Part shown: positions 1 through 7,991 of the stretch, one piece after another
Position numbering within the stretch: the stretch's first letter is position 1
Layout of the letters: the number at the start of each line of letters is the position of its first letter
From: Humitalea rosea
Lineage (GTDB): Bacteria > Pseudomonadota > Alphaproteobacteria > Acetobacterales > Acetobacteraceae
Direction: 5' to 3'
NCBI RefSeq assembly: GCF_003253705.1
Contig: NZ_QKYU01000008.1
Location: 115,525-179,524, forward strand
Length of the DNA stretch: 64,000 bases
Translations under genes and position numbers: made by a program
The notes under the pieces: model-generated
Seen by the model: only the letters and a program-made list of their open reading frames with translations
Told to the model about the DNA's origin: nothing
The model's database searches: none

Positions 1-572
1 GTCGCGATGGTCAGCACCCGCACCATCTCGGCGCCGCGCAGGACCGGCAAGGCATCGGCCACCGCCCGGGCGCATTCGCGCGTGGCGTTCCAGCCGATCA
101 GCACGCGCTGGCCGATATTGCCGCAGGGGAAGGCCTGCGGCACCACCAGCACCGGCCTGCCGGAGGCGAACAGCACCTCCTCGGCGATATCGATGCCGAC
201 GACCTCGCCCGCGGGGCGGCTGAACATCGTGACATCGACGTAGCGCGCATGCAGCGCCACCGTGGCGGAGGGCAGGCCCTCGACCACCCGCCATTCGCCG
301 GAAATCCCCTCCAGGCGCAGCCGCTCCTCGAAGATCGCCTGGACCTTGGCGGCGTTCTCCAGCGCGGCCTTGCGGCTCTCGTCGGCGAAGCGCTGCACGA
401 TCATCGGGTCCATGTAGCCATCGGTGACCATCGCGAGCGGCCGTGCCGTCTCATAGACATTGAGCCCGATGAGATGGGCGCCATAGCGGCGGGCCATCGG
501 CACGGCGGCATCCAGCAGGGCGCTCGCCGCGGCCACATCCGGCAGATGCAGCAGGATATCCTTGAAGCCCAT
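1..572 (-). CDS. Universal stress protein (UspA family), 3' end cut by window edge
   Basis: About 190 residues are visible from an ATG at 572, with a GGAAGGAAC Shine-Dalgarno-like stretch upstream. The start MGFKDILLHL and the later segment RVLIGWNATRECARAV are typical of a first Usp domain followed by the start of a second, so the full protein is probably a tandem Usp of roughly 280 residues; the rest lies beyond the window. It begins 58 bp downstream of the FixK-type regulator on the same strand, so the two may be co-transcribed. Usp proteins are common members of low-oxygen regulons, which fits the neighbours. The family is clear; the ligand and exact role are not. Confidence 0.85.
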   Translation of the reverse strand, partial: MGFKDILLHLPDVAAASALLDAAVPMARRYGAHLIGLNVYETARPLAMVTDGYMDPMIVQRFADESRKAALENAAKVQAIFEERLRLEGISGEWRVVEGLPSATVALHARYVDVTMFSRPAGEVVGIDIAEEVLFASGRPVLVVPQAFPCGNIGQRVLIGWNATRECARAVADALPVLRGAEMVRVLTIA

Positions 573-630
573 GAGTCTGTTCCTTCCCTCTAGCGTGTCT
601 GGTGTCTGGTGTCCGGCGTCTGGCGGCCGT

Positions 631-1338
631 TCAGCCCTTGTCGCCCGAAAGCGCGGTCAGCGCCGCGATGTCGCGGAGCACGACGTGATGCGGTGTGGGC
701 AGGTCGATCAGCGCCTCGCGGCGAAGCTGGCTCATCGCCCGGCTGACCGTCTCGATCGTCAGGCCCAGATAATCGCCGATGTCCTGCCGCGACATCGGCA
801 GGTCGAACCGGGTGGGTTCGTCCCGGCCGATCCGCTCCGACATGTCGATCAGGAAGGAGGCGACGCGCTCCATCGCCGCCTTGCGGCCCAGCACCAGCAT
901 CCGCCGGTGCGCGGCGCGCAGGCCGAGGCAGGCGACGTCATAGAGCCTTCGGGCCGCCGCGGGATTCTCCGCCGCATGCTGTTCCAGCGACTGGCGGCGG
1001 TAGCGCAGCAGCACGGCATCGCTGACCGCTTCGGCCGAGAGCGCGTGGCGGCCCAGGGATTCGGTGCCGAACATATCCTCCGGCATATGGAATTCGATGA
1101 TCTGGCGCCGGCCGTCCTGCATCTGGTTCGTCAGGCGGATGCAGCCGGATTTGACGCGGTAGAGGTAGTCCGCGTCCTCACCCGCGCTGAACACCGATTG
1201 CTCCCGGCGCATGGTCACCAGGCTGCCCAGCACCGGCGCCGGGCTCGGCAGCGCGACGCTGGGCCGGGCCCGGGGCGCCACCGCGTAAAGCTGCGGCATT
1301 GCGCGGGGGGCGGTCGTGCTTGCGAACTGCGGGTGCAT
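631..1338 (-). CDS. fixK: Crp/Fnr-family regulator, FixK type
   Basis: 235 residues from the ATG at 1338, chosen over an upstream in-frame start because GAAAGG sits 8-9 nt before it. Cyclic-nucleotide-binding-like beta barrel (about residues 35-150) then a Crp-type winged helix with MSRQDIGDYLGLTIETVSRA. The recognition helix has the E..SR arrangement that in FNR/FixK proteins reads TTGAT half sites. There is no N-terminal cysteine cluster, so it should not carry the FNR iron-sulfur sensor; oxygen input more likely comes through FixL-FixJ, whose genes are divergent. Six matching sites follow in the next 11 kb, making this their likely regulator. FixK versus another Fnr/Dnr subtype is an inference from context. 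Confidence 0.85.
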   Translation of the reverse strand: MHPQFASTTAPRAMPQLYAVAPRARPSVALPSPAPVLGSLVTMRREQSVFSAGEDADYLYRVKSGCIRLTNQMQDGRRQIIEFHMPEDMFGTESLGRHALSAEAVSDAVLLRYRRQSLEQHAAENPAAARRLYDVACLGLRAAHRRMLVLGRKAAMERVASFLIDMSERIGRDEPTRFDLPMSRQDIGDYLGLTIETVSRAMSQLRREALIDLPTPHHVVLRDIAALTALSGDKG

Positions 1339-1404
1339 GCGATTGCCTTTCGGTTCGTCAGGCCCCAAAACTGACAGGGTCGCCGCCCGAAAAATATTGG
1401 TGAC

Positions 1405-1428
1405 TTCCCCATTGGGGAAACCACGTAG
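1405..1428. promoter_or_regulatory. Inverted repeat plus CACGTAG in the fixK-fixL intergenic region
   Basis: TTCCCC-ATT-GGGGAA (1405-1419) is followed by CACGTAG (1422-1428). Read on the minus strand this is CTACGTGG then TTTCCCC, which resembles FixJ-type sites (GTA(A/C)GTAG) in fixK promoters. It lies 66 bp upstream of the fixK start and 54 bp upstream of the preferred fixL start. FixJ binding is inferred only. Confidence 0.45.
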
Positions 1429-1481
1429 TGCCCCTGCGGACCCCGGGTGCCGCGAATGCAGGGCGGAGGACACGCGCGCGC

Positions 1482-3011
1482 ATGCCGCCTTGCCAGCACG
1501 AGACCGGGGCCCACCCCGAGGCGGAGCGGGACGCCTGGCTTGCCGCCATCGTCGGCGCGTCCCGCGACGCCATCATCAGCGCCACGCTGGACGGGCGGAT
1601 CGCGAGCTGGAATGCCGGCGCCGAGGCGCTGTTCGGCTACCCGGCCGCCGAGGCGATCGGCCAGCCGGTCGAATTGCTCTCCTGCCCCGAAACGCCGACG
1701 GATATGTACGGCCGCCTCGCCCAGGCCGCCGGCCGGGGCGAGGCGATGCAGCCCTTCGATGCGGTGCAGCGGCGCAAGGACGGCAGCCATGTGGATGTGC
1801 ATATCGCGGTCTCCCCCGTGCGCGACGCGCAGGGGCGTGCGATAGGCGTCTCGGGCATCATCCGGGACATCACCGCGGCCAAGCTCGTGCAATCGGCGGT
1901 GGAACAGCGCCAGGCGCAGCTCAGCTCCATCCTGGAAACCGCGCCCGACGGCGTGATCGTCATCGATGAGCTGGGGCTGGTCCGCTCCTTCAACCCGGCC
2001 GCCGAGCGCATCTTCGGCTACACCGCCGCCGAGGTGGAGGGGCGCAATGTCGCCATGCTGATGGCCGCCCCGCACCGGCGCCAGCACGACGGCTACCTCA
2101 GCCACTACCGCGCGACCGGGGAGCGCCGCGTCATCGGCATCGGCCGCGTGGTGTCGGGCCAGCGCAAGGACGGCACCACCTTCCCGCTGGATCTGGCGGT
2201 GGGCGAGGCGCGCGGCGGCGGCACACGGGTCTTCACCGGCTTCATCCGCGACCTGACCGACAAGCGCCGGGCGGAGGCCGAACGGCAGGAATTGCAGGCC
2301 GAGCTGCTGCATGTCTCCCGCCTCGGGGTGCTCGGCCAGATGGCGACGACCCTGGCGCATGAGCTGAACCAGCCGCTGACCGCCGTCGCCAACTACATGA
2401 AGGCCGCCCAGCGGCTGGTGGAGAACGACACCCCGGGCAGCGCGGCCCGGGTGGCCGAGGCGATGGACAAGGCCGCCGCCCAGGCCCGCCGCGCCGGGGA
2501 GATCATCCGCCGCCTGCGCGAATTCGCCTCCCGCGGGGAGACGGAGAAGCGGCGGGAATCCGTCGCGACCCTGCTGGAGGAGGCGACCAACCTCGCCTTC
2601 ATCGGCGCCAAGCAGCGCGGCATCACCTGCACCCTGGAGATCGACCCGGCCTGCGGCTTCGTGCTGGTGGACAAGGTGCAGATCCAGCAGGTGCTGCTGA
2701 ACCTGATCCGCAACGCCATCGAGGCGATGGACAGCTGGAGCCGCCAGTTCGTCACCGTCACCGCCACCGCGCAGGAGGAGAGCGTGGAGATCACCGTGAC
2801 CGACACCGGCCCCGGGCTCGCGCCGGAGGTGGCGGACCAGCTGTTCCGCCCCTTCGTCACCACCAAGCGCAGCGGCATGGGCGTCGGGCTTTCGATCTGC
2901 CTTGCGATCGTGGAGGCGCATGGCGGCCGGATCTGGGCCAGCCCCAACCCCGGCGGCGGCACGATCTTCCGCTTCACCCTGCTCGCCATGCCCGAAAACG
3001 CCGCCGCATGA
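1482..3011 (+). CDS. fixL: Oxygen-sensing histidine kinase FixL
   Basis: 509 residues from ATG 1482, preceded by GGAGGA at about 11 nt; an in-frame GTG at 1428 would overlap the putative operator. Two PAS domains (about 17-135 and 145-260) precede HisKA and HATPase domains. The second PAS has RRQHDGY and, exactly 20 residues later, GIGR, matching the proximal heme histidine and heme-propionate arginine of Bradyrhizobium FixL (His200/Arg220; here about His202/Arg222). The phospho-acceptor box is HELNQPL (His about 293); ATP-site motifs [16 protein letters not shown] and GMGVGLS are present. No membrane segment is seen, so it is cytosolic. Its stop overlaps fixJ by 4 bp. Heme-based oxygen sensing follows from the family. 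Confidence 0.93.
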   Translation: MPPCQHETGAHPEAERDAWLAAIVGASRDAIISATLDGRIASWNAGAEALFGYPAAEAIGQPVELLSCPETPTDMYGRLAQAAGRGEAMQPFDAVQRRKDGSHVDVHIAVSPVRDAQGRAIGVSGIIRDITAAKLVQSAVEQRQAQLSSILETAPDGVIVIDELGLVRSFNPAAERIFGYTAAEVEGRNVAMLMAAPHRRQHDGYLSHYRATGERRVIGIGRVVSGQRKDGTTFPLDLAVGEARGGGTRVFTGFIRDLTDKRRAEAERQELQAELLHVSRLGVLGQMATTLAHELNQPLTAVANYMKAAQRLVENDTPGSAARVAEAMDKAAAQARRAGEIIRRLREFASRGETEKRRESVATLLEEATNLAFIGAKQRGITCTLEIDPACGFVLVDKVQIQQVLLNLIRNAIEAMDSWSRQFVTVTATAQEESVEITVTDTGPGLAPEVADQLFRPFVTTKRSGMGVGLSICLAIVEAHGGRIWASPNPGGGTIFRFTLLAMPENAAA

Positions 3012-3622
3012 CCGTGCTCAGCCTGATCCACGTCATCGACGATGACGAGGCGGTTCGCGACTCGCTCCAGTTCCTGCTGGAGGAGGCGGGCTACCGGGTG
3101 CGGCTGCACGGCTCGGCGCTGGCCTTCCTCGACGAGGCGCCGGCCTCGGTGGCCGGGGGCTGCGTCATCAGCGACGTGCGCATGCCCGGGATGGATGGGC
3201 TGGAGCTGCAGGCGGCCCTGGCGCGGCGAGGCGACTGCCTGCAACTGATCTTCATGACCGGCCACGGCGATGTGCCGCTGGCGGTGCGGGCGCTGAAGGC
3301 GGGGGCGATCGACTTCCTGGAAAAGCCCTTCGGCGAGGAGGCCATCCTGGCCGCGGTGGAAAGCGCGCTGTCACGGGCCCGGCAGCAGCACGACCGGGCG
3401 GGCGCGGCCCTCCTCGCGCGGGAGCGCCTCGCGACGCTGACCCCGCGGGAACGCGAGGTGCTGGAGGCGCTGGTCGCCGGAAACCCCAACAAGACCATCG
3501 CCTTCGACCTCGGGCTCAGCCCGCGGACCGTCGAGGTCCACCGCGCCCGCGTGATGGAGAAGATGCAGGCGCGCAGCCTGTCGGAGCTGGTCCGGCTCAG
3601 CCTGGCCGCCACCCAGGGCTGA
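3008..3622 (+). CDS. fixJ: Two-component response regulator FixJ
   Basis: 204 residues. The receiver domain (1-120) has the acidic triad IDDDE, phospho-acceptor Asp56 ([11 protein letters not shown]), FMTGHGD and Lys in LEKPF. The C-terminal LuxR-type helix-turn-helix starts [15 protein letters not shown] and includes [16 protein letters not shown], as in FixJ. The ATG overlaps the fixL stop (ATGA), indicating translational coupling and a partner relationship. It would be phosphorylated by FixL when oxygen is low and activate fixK, the divergent gene. No defects seen. Confidence 0.93.
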   Translation: MTVLSLIHVIDDDEAVRDSLQFLLEEAGYRVRLHGSALAFLDEAPASVAGGCVISDVRMPGMDGLELQAALARRGDCLQLIFMTGHGDVPLAVRALKAGAIDFLEKPFGEEAILAAVESALSRARQQHDRAGAALLARERLATLTPREREVLEALVAGNPNKTIAFDLGLSPRTVEVHRARVMEKMQARSLSELVRLSLAATQG

Positions 3623-3636
3623 CAAGCCCGGCCTGC

Positions 3637-3650
3637 TTGCGCGAGATCAA
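3637..3650. promoter_or_regulatory. FixK/FNR-type box upstream of the response regulator gene
   Basis: TTGCGCGAGATCAA, 14 bp, matches TTGAT-N4-ATCAA at 3 of 5 bases in the left half and 5 of 5 in the right. It is 72 bp before the ATG at 3722, inside a 99-bp gap after fixJ. Confidence 0.6.
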
Positions 3651-3721
3651 GGCCATGCGCCGGGCAAAAGCCTAGCCCAGAGCGAGGGGCCGCGACGGGG
3701 CGGCCGTGGATCAGGTCCCTC

Positions 3722-4147
3722 ATGGCAGCAAACGGTTACATCAGGGGCAGCATCATCGTCGTCGTCGATGACGATCCAGCGGTGCGGGACGCCCTGCAAT
3801 GCCTGCTGGAAGCCGATGGCCAGACGGTGCGCGCCTACCCCTCCGCCGCGGCCTTGCTGCGGGAGGGTCTGCCCGCCGATGCCGCCTGCCTGGTGCTGGA
3901 CCAGCGCATGCCCGGCCTCTCCGGGCTGGAACTGGCGCATGAGGCGCGGCTGCGCGGCTTCCGCGCCGGCATCATCCTGATCGCGGCGACCGCCGATCCC
4001 TGGCTGCGACGGCGGGCCATGGAGGCCGGCATCGCGCTGGTGCTGGAAAAGCCCCTGACCGACGATACGCTGCTGCCCGCGGTGCGGCGCTATGTGATGG
4101 CCGAAGGGCGGGCCGCGCCGCGCGGAGGCTGCCCGCCCGCGGAGTGA
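3722..4147 (+). CDS. Single-domain response regulator
   Basis: 141 residues, receiver domain only. IIVVVDDDPAVRDAL gives the acidic pocket, Asp60 (LVLDQRMPGLSGLEL) is the phospho-acceptor, and Lys is in LEKPL. The conserved Thr/Ser region reads LIAATAD, so a threonine is still present but shifted. No output domain follows: the residues after about 125 are a short, low-complexity tail. Stand-alone receivers next to fixLJ can act as phosphate sinks or feed back on the kinase; FixL is the obvious partner but that is inference. Its stop codon lies within the FixK-type box of the next gene. Confidence 0.85.
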   Translation: MAANGYIRGSIIVVVDDDPAVRDALQCLLEADGQTVRAYPSAAALLREGLPADAACLVLDQRMPGLSGLELAHEARLRGFRAGIILIAATADPWLRRRAMEAGIALVLEKPLTDDTLLPAVRRYVMAEGRAAPRGGCPPAE

Positions 4148-4157
4148 TCTGGATCAA
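4144..4157. promoter_or_regulatory. FixK/FNR-type box upstream of the HdeD-like gene
   Basis: GTGATCTGGATCAA matches TTGAT-N4-ATCAA at 4 of 5 and 5 of 5 bases. It overlaps the stop codon of the preceding receiver gene and is 58 bp before the ATG at 4215. Confidence 0.65.
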
Positions 4158-4214
4158 CGCCCGCGGCGCCCGCCGGTGCGATGCTGCCCGCCGCAGTCAC
4201 GACCGGAGACCCGT

Positions 4215-4802
4215 ATGTCGGAACGCCCTCAGCCCACCTGGCCCGTCCTTGAGCCGGACCGCAACGTCACCGCCTGGTGGTGGGTCGTGGGGCTGCGCGG
4301 CGTCGTCGCCATCGCCTTCGGGCTGCTGCTGCTGTTCATGCCAGGCCTGGCCCTGAGCGCGGTGGTGGTGCTGTTCGGCGCCTTCGCCATCGTCGATGGC
4401 AGCTTCGCCCTGGCTGGCCTGCCGCGCGGCGCCTCCGGCACCCGCCGGCGCGGCACCTTGCTGGCCGAGGCGTTGCTCAGCATCGCCGGCGGGCTGGTCG
4501 CGGTGCTGCTGCCCGAGGCCATCGTGCTGGTCTTCGTGTATTTCGTCGCGGCCTGGGGGCTGCTGAGCGGCGGCGCGCTGCTGTTCGCGCATTCCACGGC
4601 GCTGGTGAGCGGCTGGTTCAAGGTCTTCGTGGCGCTCGCCTCGATCGGCTTCGGGGTGCTGGTGCTGCTCTCGCCCGCGGCCGGGCTGTTCGCGATCACG
4701 CTCTGGATGGCGGTCTATGCGATGCTGTTCGGCGCCGCCCTGTTGAGCCTGGCCCTGCAACTTCGCCGCTGGCACGAGGTTGAACCGCTGCGGCGGTCTT
4801 GA
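4215..4802 (+). CDS. HdeD-family (DUF308) membrane protein
   Basis: 195 residues from ATG 4215 (GGAGACC upstream). After a hydrophilic start of about 30 residues there are about six hydrophobic segments in three pairs, such as GVVAIAFGLLLLFMPGLAL and LVAVLLPEAIVLVFVYFVAA. That layout, with W.V.GLRG before the first segment, is characteristic of HdeD/DUF308 proteins, inner-membrane proteins linked in Escherichia coli to acid stress. Function here is unknown. The FixK-type box in front suggests induction at low oxygen. Confidence 0.8.
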   Translation: MSERPQPTWPVLEPDRNVTAWWWVVGLRGVVAIAFGLLLLFMPGLALSAVVVLFGAFAIVDGSFALAGLPRGASGTRRRGTLLAEALLSIAGGLVAVLLPEAIVLVFVYFVAAWGLLSGGALLFAHSTALVSGWFKVFVALASIGFGVLVLLSPAAGLFAITLWMAVYAMLFGAALLSLALQLRRWHEVEPLRRS

Positions 4803-4812
4803 CGTCCCTCAA
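4799..4812. promoter_or_regulatory. FixK/FNR-type box upstream of the host-attachment family gene
   Basis: TTGACGTCCCTCAA has both TTGA and TCAA arms exactly (TTGA-N6-TCAA). It overlaps the end of the HdeD-like gene and is 84 bp before the ATG at 4897. Confidence 0.7.
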
Positions 4813-4896
4813 GGCCAATCCGACGTCCGACCGGCACTGTTTCCGCACCCCGCCGGGCCGGTCCCGTGCCAACCCCCACAACAAGAGGAGAGCGCC

Positions 4897-5343
4897 ATGC
4901 AACAGCTCCGCATTCCCACCAATGCCTGGGTCCTGGTCTGCGACGGCGCCAAGGCGCTGACCTTCCGCAATGACGGTGACACGGAAACCTTGAGCCTCAC
5001 CCTCATCGAAAGCCGGGCCGAGGCGGCGCCGCCGACCCGGGAGCTCGGCACCGGCCGGCCGGGACGGGTGGTCGAATCCATGGGCACCAAGCGCAGCGCC
5101 GTCGAGCAGACGGATCTGCACGCCGAGGCCGAGGCCGTCTTCCTCGCCCAGACCATCGAGCGGCTGGGCCAGATCGTGCGCGAACAGGATGTGCGCCATC
5201 TGATCCTGGTGGCCCCGCCGAAGGCCCTCGGCATCATCCGCAAGCATCTGACACCGGCGCTGCGGGCGGTGATCGTGCATGAGCTGGACAAGGATTACGC
5301 GGGCCTGACCACCCCCGACATCGAGCGCCACCTGGCCGGTTGA
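4897..5343 (+). CDS. Host-attachment protein family (baeRF/AtsE-like)
   Basis: 148 residues from ATG 4897, preceded by AGAGGAG at about 6 nt; a longer reading from 4780 would run through the FixK box and is rejected. The pattern WVLVCDGAKALTF at the N-terminus, RHLILVAPPKALGIIRKHL in the middle and an acidic end matches the family named for proteins required for attachment to host cells, which has a release-factor-like fold. Members are often found in low-oxygen or stress regulons of alphaproteobacteria. The actual biochemical role is not established, so the name should not be read as evidence of a host. Confidence 0.82.
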   Translation: MQQLRIPTNAWVLVCDGAKALTFRNDGDTETLSLTLIESRAEAAPPTRELGTGRPGRVVESMGTKRSAVEQTDLHAEAEAVFLAQTIERLGQIVREQDVRHLILVAPPKALGIIRKHLTPALRAVIVHELDKDYAGLTTPDIERHLAG

Positions 5344-5353
5344 TTGACCGCAA
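5340..5353. promoter_or_regulatory. FixK/FNR-type box upstream of the BON-domain gene
   Basis: TTGATTGACCGCAA: left arm TTGAT is exact and the right arm keeps CAA. It overlaps the stop codon of the preceding gene and is 59 bp before ATG 5412. Confidence 0.5.
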
Positions 5354-5411
5354 GGACCCACGCCGGGAAGCGTGCCTAGCCTCCACCGTCATCAACCCGA
5401 TGGAGGTCGCG

Positions 5412-6059
5412 ATGCGTGATATCACCCTGCGCCAGAACGTGCTCGACGAATTGGCGTTCGAGCCCAGCCTCGATGCCGCCCATATCGGCGTCGCCGTCGA
5501 TGACGGAATCGTCACGCTCAGCGGCCATGTCGGCAACTACGCCGAGAAGGTGGCCGCCGAGCACGCGGTGCAGCGCATCAAGGGCGTGCGTGGCTTCGCC
5601 CAGGAGATCGAGGTCCGCTACGCCGCCGACAAGAAGACCGCCGACGACCAGATCGCCAAGCGCGCCCTGGACATCATCGCCTGGGATACGACGGTGCCCG
5701 ACGACAAGATCCTGGTGAAGGTCGAGCACGGCTGGCTGTCGCTGTCCGGCGAGGTGTCCTGGTATTTCCAGCGATCCGCCGCCGAGAATGCGGTGCGCAA
5801 GCTGAGCGGCGTGGTCGGCGTCACCAATCTGATCACGGTGCGTCCGCATCTGGATGCCACCAGCATCAAGCACCGCATCGAGGATGCGCTGAAGCGCAAT
5901 GCGGAAGTCGAGGCCGCGGGCATCCGGGTCGAGGTCGTCGGCGGCAAGGTCACGCTGGAAGGGCGGGTGCGCGCCTGGCACGAACGCGAGGCCGCCGAGC
6001 GCGCCGCCTGGGGCGCGCCCGGCGTCAGCGCCGTCGAGGACCGGCTGATGCTCGGCTGA
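5412..6059 (+). CDS. Triple BON-domain protein (OsmY-like)
   Basis: 215 residues from ATG 5412 (GGAGG 5-6 nt upstream). Three BON domains of about 65 residues follow one another: the first around IGVAVDDGIVTLSGHVGNY, the second around ILVKVEHGWLSLSGEVSW, the third around IRVEVVGGKVTLEGRVRAW. No signal peptide is visible, unlike E. coli OsmY, so it is probably cytosolic or exported by another route. BON domains bind phospholipid or sugar surfaces and are typical of stress-protection proteins. The upstream FixK-type box places it in the same response as its neighbours. Confidence 0.85.
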   Translation: MRDITLRQNVLDELAFEPSLDAAHIGVAVDDGIVTLSGHVGNYAEKVAAEHAVQRIKGVRGFAQEIEVRYAADKKTADDQIAKRALDIIAWDTTVPDDKILVKVEHGWLSLSGEVSWYFQRSAAENAVRKLSGVVGVTNLITVRPHLDATSIKHRIEDALKRNAEVEAAGIRVEVVGGKVTLEGRVRAWHEREAAERAAWGAPGVSAVEDRLMLG

Positions 6060-6067
6060 GCCGGTTC

Positions 6068-6094
6068 GGCGGCGCCACCGAAAGGGGCGCCGCC
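6068..6094. terminator. Perfect 9-bp stem-loop after the BON gene
   Basis: GGCGGCGCC-N9-GGCGCCGCC starts 9 bp after the stop. There is no T-run, so termination is likely but not assured. Confidence 0.5.
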
Positions 6095-6117
6095 GTGACG
6101 CGCCGGTTCAGGCGGAC

Positions 6118-6131
6118 TTGACCGGGATCAT
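6118..6131. promoter_or_regulatory. FixK/FNR-type box upstream of hupE-like gene
   Basis: TTGACCGGGATCAT: TTGAC on the left and ATCA on the right of a 4-bp spacer. It lies 114 bp before the ATG at 6245. Confidence 0.6.
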
Positions 6132-6244
6132 CTTCTCGCCCGCCGGTTCTCTCCCGCCGGGGCACCGGGGACGTTCCCTCCCGCCCGATTGGATGCGAAG
6201 CTTCCGCGACCGGGCCCTTCGCGCCCAGGAAACCGGAGATTGCG

Positions 6245-6841
6245 ATGATGTTCCGCCCCGCCCTGAACCGCCTTGCCTTGGCGGCCTGCGCCAGCCTCGT
6301 CCCCGGCCTCGCCTTCGCCCATAGCGGCCTCGGCCAGGTCGTCGGCTTCGCGGAAGGTCTGGCGCATCCGCTGTCGGGGCTGGACCATGTGCTGGCGATG
6401 GTGATGGTCGGCGTGCTCGCCTGGCAATGCGGCCGGCGCGCGGCCTGGCTGCTGCCGGCGAGCTTCCTCGCCGTCATGGCGCTGGGCGCCGGGCTTGGCA
6501 TGGCGGGCCTCGGCCTGCCGCTGGTGGAGGCGGGCATCGCGCTGTCGGTGATCGCCCTCGGCGGCGCCATCGCCTTCGGGCTGCGGCCGCCGCTGGCCCT
6601 GGGCGCGGCGCTGGTCGGGCTGTTCGCGCTGTTCCATGGCCAGGCCCATGGCGCCGGGATGCCGGAGACCGCGCAGGGTCTCGCCTATGCGGCGGGCTTC
6701 CTCGTGGCGACGGCTGGGCTGCTTGGCACGGGGCTCGGCCTTGGCCGGGCGATCGGCGGGCAACAGGGCCGCGCGGCGCTTCGGCTCGCGGGCGGCACCG
6801 CGGCGGTGGCGGGCGTCGCGCTGCTGGCCGGGCTTGCCTGA
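6245..6841 (+). CDS. hupE: HupE/UreJ-family nickel/cobalt permease
   Basis: 198 residues. A cleavable signal-like start (LALAACASLVPGLAFAHSG) is followed by about six hydrophobic segments. The family signatures HPLSGLDHVLAM (first segment) and ALFHGQAHG (later segment) are both present with their histidines, consistent with Ni2+ or Co2+ passage across the inner membrane. HupE usually serves NiFe hydrogenase or urease; neither is in this window, so the substrate and client enzyme are open. The FixK-type box suggests supply of metal during low-oxygen growth. It converges with the ABC-2 permease gene. Confidence 0.85.
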   Translation: MMFRPALNRLALAACASLVPGLAFAHSGLGQVVGFAEGLAHPLSGLDHVLAMVMVGVLAWQCGRRAAWLLPASFLAVMALGAGLGMAGLGLPLVEAGIALSVIALGGAIAFGLRPPLALGAALVGLFALFHGQAHGAGMPETAQGLAYAAGFLVATAGLLGTGLGLGRAIGGQQGRAALRLAGGTAAVAGVALLAGLA

Positions 6842-6866
6842 CCCTGCCTCAGTTCCCAACCCTGCC

Positions 6867-7988
6867 TCAATTCATCGTGCCGATGGAGGAGCGGAAGCGC
6901 AGCAGCGCCGCGCCGAACAACCCGGCACCGATGACGCCAAGGGCCAGGAACTGCGGCCAGACCACCGAAAGCCCCGCGCCGCGATAAAGGATGGCCTGGG
7001 CGAGGATGACGAAATGCGTCGTCGGCGCCCAGTACATCACCATCTGCACCAGCATGGGCATGCTCTCGCGCGGGGTCATGCTGCCCGAGAGCATCTCCAG
7101 CGGCAGCAGCACCAGCATCAGCAGCAGGCCGAACTGCGGCATCGAGCGCGCGATGGTGCCGAGGAAGATGCCCATCGAGGTGGTGGCGAAGAGATGCATC
7201 GCCGTCCCCAGCAGGAACAAGGCGATCGAGCCCTCGATCGGCACCGCCAGCAGCCCCTGCACGACGATGATGAGCGAGAAGGCGCTGGCGACCAGCACCA
7301 CCAGCCCCATCGACCAGAGCTTGCCGGTCATGATCTCGAAGGGCGTGACCGGCATCACCAGCAGATGCTCGATGGTGCCGTGCTCCCGTTCGCGGATGAG
7401 CGCCGCACCGGTCAGGATGATGGCCAGCACGGTGACGTTGTTGATCACCTCCATCACCGCGCCGAACCAGGCCTGTTTGAGCTGCGGGTTGAAGCGCGCG
7501 CGCAGCGCGAGCCCGACCGGCGTGGTCGCCGCCGCCGCGCCGCGCTGCAGGAAGGCCGCGACCTCGTTGCCGATCATGGTCTGGATATAGGCGCTGCCGG
7601 TGAAGGCCTGGGTCATGCGCGTGGCATCGACGTTGAGCTGGATCGCCGGCGCCCGCCCGGCCAGCACGTCGCGCTGGAATTCGGGCGGGATGTTCAGCGC
7701 GAAGGTGTCGCGCCCCGCATCCATGCGGCTGTCCATCTCCGCCTGGGAGATCATGGCGGGCCGCGTGAAATGCGGCGGGTAGAAGGCCGCCCCGATCCGC
7801 ACCGAAAGCGGGGACTGGTCCTCATCCACGATGGCGATCGGCGCGCGGTTCAGCGATTCCGGCATGGCCGTCGCCGCCATATAGATGGCCAGGCTGAAGG
7901 CATAGGCGATCAGCACCAGCATCGTCGGATCGCGCAGCAGGCCGCGGATCTCCTTGCCCCCGAGGTGCAGGATATTGGCGATGCGCAA
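6867..7988 (-). CDS. yhhJ: ABC-2 type permease (YhhJ-like)
   Basis: 373 residues, starting with TTG at 7988 (GGAGGG 9 nt upstream and only 3 bp past the stop of the ATPase gene). One N-terminal membrane segment (MLVLIAYAFSLAIYMAATAM), a long periplasmic domain, then five or so C-terminal segments with the ABC-2 signature LIREREHGTIEHLLVMPVTP. This matches the third gene of the E. coli yhiI-rbbA-yhhJ operon. It should form the membrane channel of an export system with the upstream ATPase and HlyD-like protein. Confidence 0.85.
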   Translation of the reverse strand: MRIANILHLGGKEIRGLLRDPTMLVLIAYAFSLAIYMAATAMPESLNRAPIAIVDEDQSPLSVRIGAAFYPPHFTRPAMISQAEMDSRMDAGRDTFALNIPPEFQRDVLAGRAPAIQLNVDATRMTQAFTGSAYIQTMIGNEVAAFLQRGAAAATTPVGLALRARFNPQLKQAWFGAVMEVINNVTVLAIILTGAALIREREHGTIEHLLVMPVTPFEIMTGKLWSMGLVVLVASAFSLIIVVQGLLAVPIEGSIALFLLGTAMHLFATTSMGIFLGTIARSMPQFGLLLMLVLLPLEMLSGSMTPRESMPMLVQMVMYWAPTTHFVILAQAILYRGAGLSVVWPQFLALGVIGAGLFGAALLRFRSSIGTMN

Positions 7989-7991
7989 GGC

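Noticed and set aside
1391..1430. FixK box in the fixK-fixL gap
   Set aside because: TTGGTGACTTCCCC lacks the second half site; the inverted repeat there is of another type.
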